This document shows positions 60,679-64,000 of a stretch of DNA of 64,000 nt, in pieces. The translations under genes and the position numbers were made by a program. The notes under the pieces were generated by a model, which saw only the letters and a list, made by a program, of their open reading frames with translations, was not told the origin of the DNA and searched no databases. Position 1 is the first letter of the stretch; every line of letters starts with the position of its first letter. The stretch comes from an uncultured Oscillospiraceae bacterium. GTDB taxonomy: Bacteria > Bacillota > Clostridia > Oscillospirales > Acutalibacteraceae. The stretch is from assembly GCA_900540275.1 (NCBI GenBank), contig UQFO01000010.1:1-64000 (forward strand), given 5' to 3'.

Positions 60679-63600
60679 TTATTTACAGCACAAACAGCCG
60701 TTGCACACGCTGACTGTAACCGAATCCGTGTTGTTGAATGGATTTGGGTCGGGCGTCTGGGAAGAAACAGCCGCTGTATTTTTAATAAAGCCTTTTGCGC
60801 ACCGGCTGACTATACCGGATAACAAAATACAGATTGAACCGCCTGAGGCAAGCTCTCCTAAACTGAGCTTTCCATCCCAAACGTACCATGTTTTTCCGTT
60901 ATCAACCGAATAAGCCGGATTGCACAATTCCGAAGGCAGAAAGTCGGAAATTACAACCTGTTCCGCTGTTTGCGGACCGGCGTTGGATATAACAAGCCTA
61001 TAGGTTAGACACTGGCAGCGAGCCGCCGGATTTTGGAAAGCGGTTTTTTGTATTGAAAGGTCTGCTCCGCGTTCCTGGACAGGCGTGTTTACTGTTGAGG
61101 TATTGTTGCCCGGATTGGGATCAGGCGTCGTGCTTGCGGCAACCGCCGTATTGGAAACAATGCCGCAGGCGGATGCTGATACCGTCCCGCGAATGAGTAT
61201 CGTCCTGCTCTGCCCGGCTTCAAGCTGGCCCAGCGCGAGCGGATTTACCCACGTATACCAGCTCGCACCATTATCCAGTGAAAACTCTGCGCCCGATAAT
61301 TCTGGCGGAATCTCGTCATATAGGATAACATCCTGCGCGCTGTCCGGTCCATTGTTGGTAACAACAATCGTGTAGGCCAGCCGTTCTCCCGGAATCGCGC
61401 CTGTTGGCTGTGCGCTCTTGCTGACTGAGATGTCTGCTTCATTGCCGCCGCTAATCTCGGTCGTTTCCGTACTGGTATTGTTGTTTGGGTTTGGGTCGGG
61501 CGTATCGCTGCGTACCGTGGCAGTATTGATAATGCTTCCGCTTGCAGACGGGGAAACCATGGCGCGTATCAGAACGACAAGGCTGTCTCCCGCATTAAGC
61601 ATTCCCAAATTACGGGGGCCGGTCCATGGCTGCCATGTAGTACCGCCGTCCAGGGAGAATTCAGGATTGGTAAGGTCGGCTGGGATATTGTCTGTAAGGA
61701 TAACATTTTCAGCGGCATTTGGCCCTGCGTTGAAGACAGCCAGCGTATAAGTCAGCGTTCCGCCCGGCTGCACTGGGTTTGGGACGGAGGTTTTTATAAT
61801 GGAAAGGTCGGCAGAAGGCGCAGCCGGTATCACGGGTGTCACAACAGTAGAAGTATTGTTGTCAGGATTCGGGTCGGGAGTACCGCTGTTTATAATCGCG
61901 GTATTACTTAGGCTCCCTGCCGCAGAGGAGGCAACCGTAGCACGGATTAAAACCTGCAGGGCCGCACCCGGCTGCAAATTCCCCAGGAAAAGGGTACCGG
62001 AAAAGGGCGTCCATGTAGAACCGCCGTCAGTGGAGAATTCTGCGTTTTGCAGCCCGTTTGGGAGCTGGTCGGCCAAGTTGGTGTTAACTGCCGCCGACGG
62101 CCCCGCGTTTTCGATTTGAAGCGTATAGGTGATAATCTCTCCCGCTAAAACAGGACTGGGGCTGGCGGTTTTTACGACTGAAAGATCGGCCGACGGCTCT
62201 ACCGGCGTAACAACTGTAGAAGTATTATTGTCAGGGTCGGGGTCAGGGGTATCGCTGTTAACAGCGGCGGTGTTAACGATTTCCCCGGAAGCAGAAGGGC
62301 TGAGTACTCCGCGTATCAAAACAGTTTGGCTTTCGCCCGCTGCAAGCGTACCCAGGGGAAGAGGGCTGCTCCAGGGAAAAAAGGTGGCGCCGCCATCGGT
62401 GGAATATTCCGCATTCGACAGCTCAGCGGAAATATTATCGGCAAGTGTCACGTTGAAAGCGGGCGACGGCCCTGCGTTGGACACAGTTACGGTATAAGTC
62501 AGCGGACTGCCCGGGATTGCCGGGCTGGGGTCGGCTGTTTTTAACACGGAAATATCCGCCAGTGTAACGACCTCAACCGGCACCTCGTTGGAGGTAACAT
62601 GAAAGACACCCGGAATGCCGCCCTCTACCGGTGTGTACGAATAGGTGATGTTTGCGCTGTTCAGGGCCGGATTGGGCGTTGGGACTTCATCTACCGCGGC
62701 TGTGAACTCGACCGTGACGGTGTCCCCGCCGGGGATGTCCGGCAGTGTAAATCCCACATTTGGATTCACACCCGGCTCAGTCACCCCGTTTACGACGACG
62801 CTTCCGGGAACGAAGGAAAGCCCGGCCGGGATGGAGTCCTGGAAATTCACATTAGTTAAGGGGCTCTGGCAGGTGTTGGTCAAGGTTACAGTGTAAACAA
62901 CGGTTTCACCAACATTTGCGGTTTGCCTGTCAACCGTTTTGACGGGAACAAACTGCGGTACCTGTATCTCGTTGAAGGAAATATCGTCGATGGCGTAATC
63001 ATTTCCAATTACCTCTGGACCCTCGCTTAAAAATTCAACGGTCAGGCTTGTATTGCCCTGGGAGTTAACAACGCTGCCAATCTGTTTCCATTCCGGCGCG
63101 TTTACATTGACGGGAATCAGCGCTCCAAGGGTTGCGCTGTATAAAACGCCGCCGTTTTCGTCCAGAATACGCACGCCCAGTTCCGGATTCGGATAGCCGT
63201 TGACTTTAAATAGATTTAGTATCCATGATGTAAACAGATAATTGGTGTCCGGCTGTACCGCTACCGTATCCCTAAAAAATACGGCTCCCGGATTATAACC
63301 GTTCACGACCATAAAGCGTCCGGTTTCGTTGCCAACAGTATGGTCGGCGATGCGCCACCACGCGCCAATTTCGGCGCTCATAGAGTTTGTCATGATATTC
63401 TGTACAGTGTATTCCCCGCCCAGCGGCGCGAAAACCGCGGGATTAGGCAGCACATAGGTGAAGTCAGGCGTAACTCCGGGATAGGGCTCAGCGGGCGCGC
63501 CGGTGTTGGCCGGCGTACCCGGAGGGAACGTGCCGAAGGTGCCTTTGTCAGCGGCGTTAATTAAATTGTCGCCGGAAATGATTGCGCAGGGATCTAAAAT

Positions 63601-64000
63601 GGTCTGAACCGGCGTATAAATGACTGGGCCATTTAGAAAATTTTGATTGATTAAATCAGGGCCGGTTACTGTAACCAGCAGCGTATCCGGCGTAAGGGAA
63701 TCCAGGTTGGTAGATCCGGGCGGGGGATTGACCGCGGCGGAAATAGGTGGATTGGCGCCGGTCGGAACGCTTCCCGGCACCGCATTATAGAAGTTGCCCG
63801 GAGTCAGGTTTCCGCCAGGTGTTCCGTAGGATTCTACAATTCTGTAATTGCCATTTGGTACATTTAAAATCGTATAGTTGCCGTTCTCGTCTGTTAAAAC
63901 TGTCAGCCGAGCGGCCGTATCTATATTTTGGAGGACTACAGGAATATTTGCAAGGCCTGAATCGCCCGCGGAAATCGTGGCGCTTCTGTCCCTGTCAAAT
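60679..64000 (-). CDS. Giant surface protein with SdrD-B-like and DUF11 repeats, partial
   Basis: At least 1107 aa; the frame stays open to the right edge, so the N-terminus is missing and the GTG at 63780 is not the true start. The first visible part (64000 to about 63780) is an SdrD-B/Cna-B-like domain (VLTDENGNYTILNVPNGNYRIVE). Next is an Ig/jelly-roll-like region with AVQPDTNYLFTSWILNLF, then about seven DUF11 repeats of roughly 125 residues, each with SxxKTxxPxPxxPGxxLTYTLxVxNAGPSxAxNVxLxD and closing NTAxVxSxTPDPxPxNNTSTxxT. It ends in a Cys-rich tail NGCLCCK with no LPxTG. Such repeats build long extracellular stalks. Confidence 0.88.
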   Translation of the reverse strand, partial: FDRDRSATISAGDSGLANIPVVLQNIDTAARLTVLTDENGNYTILNVPNGNYRIVESYGTPGGNLTPGNFYNAVPGSVPTGANPPISAAVNPPPGSTNLDSLTPDTLLVTVTGPDLINQNFLNGPVIYTPVQTILDPCAIISGDNLINAADKGTFGTFPPGTPANTGAPAEPYPGVTPDFTYVLPNPAVFAPLGGEYTVQNIMTNSMSAEIGAWWRIADHTVGNETGRFMVVNGYNPGAVFFRDTVAVQPDTNYLFTSWILNLFKVNGYPNPELGVRILDENGGVLYSATLGALIPVNVNAPEWKQIGSVVNSQGNTSLTVEFLSEGPEVIGNDYAIDDISFNEIQVPQFVPVKTVDRQTANVGETVVYTVTLTNTCQSPLTNVNFQDSIPAGLSFVPGSVVVNGVTEPGVNPNVGFTLPDIPGGDTVTVEFTAAVDEVPTPNPALNSANITYSYTPVEGGIPGVFHVTSNEVPVEVVTLADISVLKTADPSPAIPGSPLTYTVTVSNAGPSPAFNVTLADNISAELSNAEYSTDGGATFFPWSSPLPLGTLAAGESQTVLIRGVLSPSASGEIVNTAAVNSDTPDPDPDNNTSTVVTPVEPSADLSVVKTASPSPVLAGEIITYTLQIENAGPSAAVNTNLADQLPNGLQNAEFSTDGGSTWTPFSGTLFLGNLQPGAALQVLIRATVASSAAGSLSNTAIINSGTPDPNPDNNTSTVVTPVIPAAPSADLSIIKTSVPNPVQPGGTLTYTLAVFNAGPNAAENVILTDNIPADLTNPEFSLDGGTTWQPWTGPRNLGMLNAGDSLVVLIRAMVSPSASGSIINTATVRSDTPDPNPNNNTSTETTEISGGNEADISVSKSAQPTGAIPGERLAYTIVVTNNGPDSAQDVILYDEIPPELSGAEFSLDNGASWYTWVNPLALGQLEAGQSRTILIRGTVSASACGIVSNTAVAASTTPDPNPGNNTSTVNTPVQERGADLSIQKTAFQNPAARCQCLTYRLVISNAGPQTAEQVVISDFLPSELCNPAYSVDNGKTWYVWDGKLSLGELASGGSICILLSGIVSRCAKGFIKNTAAVSSQTPDPNPFNNTDSVTVSVCNGCLCCK

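Overview
The window is about 64 kb of one end of a draft contig. The first 45 bases are Illumina adapter, so real sequence starts at 46 and the first gene lacks its N-terminus. The gene set fits an anaerobic gut-type Clostridia (Bacillota), most like the Oscillospiraceae/Ruminococcaceae/Acutalibacteraceae group. It shows a ctsR-mcsA-mcsB-clpC operon, L27 with a cleavable leader next to its protease Prp, DnaD/DnaI primosome proteins, dockerins, SpaA-fold adhesins and split yfmF/yfmH. The genus cannot be named from the sequence. Coding regions look near 50% GC by eye, and the HNH gene at 22115 is clearly AT-richer.

Layout. 46-1860: purine salvage (purine nucleoside phosphorylase, adenosine deaminase). 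1910-3201 (minus): CorA-type metal channel and a c-di-AMP receptor. 3440-8106: CtsR regulon with two CtsR boxes around the promoter. 8357-11769: small regulator, membrane protein, TmcAL, acetate kinase. 11856-15230: large secreted dockerin/leucine-rich-repeat protein. 15371-19072: primosome pair, PHP phosphoesterase, TSCPD protein, two tRNAs. 19883-22957: secreted double CBM21 protein, a c-di-GMP-I-like riboswitch, a broken small gene, cold-shock protein, and an SRA-like/HNH restriction-type protein with a degraded active site. 23380-33161: housekeeping genes (yfmF/yfmH, lgt, folD, rplU-prp-rpmA, obgE, mrnC, yitT, rpsF-ssb-rpsR). 33311-35016 (minus): lipoprotein and two unknowns.

35288-45670 is the most specialised block: two tandem pullulanase-like GH13 enzymes (one membrane-anchored, one carrying MucBP, dockerin and starch-binding modules), a secreted starch-binding-type protein, and a large LRR/FIVAR/dockerin/starch-binding protein. 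With the CBM21 protein at 19883 this looks like part of a dockerin-based, amylosome-like starch system. No cohesin scaffold is present here.

45797-46457 holds no gene but carries about 18 direct and one inverted copy of a 17-bp repeat (consensus GTGCRAWWWATGATACA) at irregular spacing, the least explained structure in the window. 46514-64000: SRPBCC protein, acetyltransferases, a 905-aa protein of nine SpaA/Cna-B repeats without signal peptide, an ImmA-like/XRE pair, an ECF transporter operon, methyltransferase, glutamyl-Q tRNA(Asp) synthetase, a diguanylate cyclase, and the 3' part of a giant DUF11-repeat surface protein that runs off the right edge.

A second signal linking distant regions is the 17-bp palindrome TGTGA-N7-TCACA. 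It occurs exactly five times, and once with one mismatch, always between genes: before the gene at 8768, three times before the starch-binding gene at 41940, before the SpaA-repeat gene at 47813, and (mismatched) before the HNH gene. It may mark a small regulon for surface proteins.
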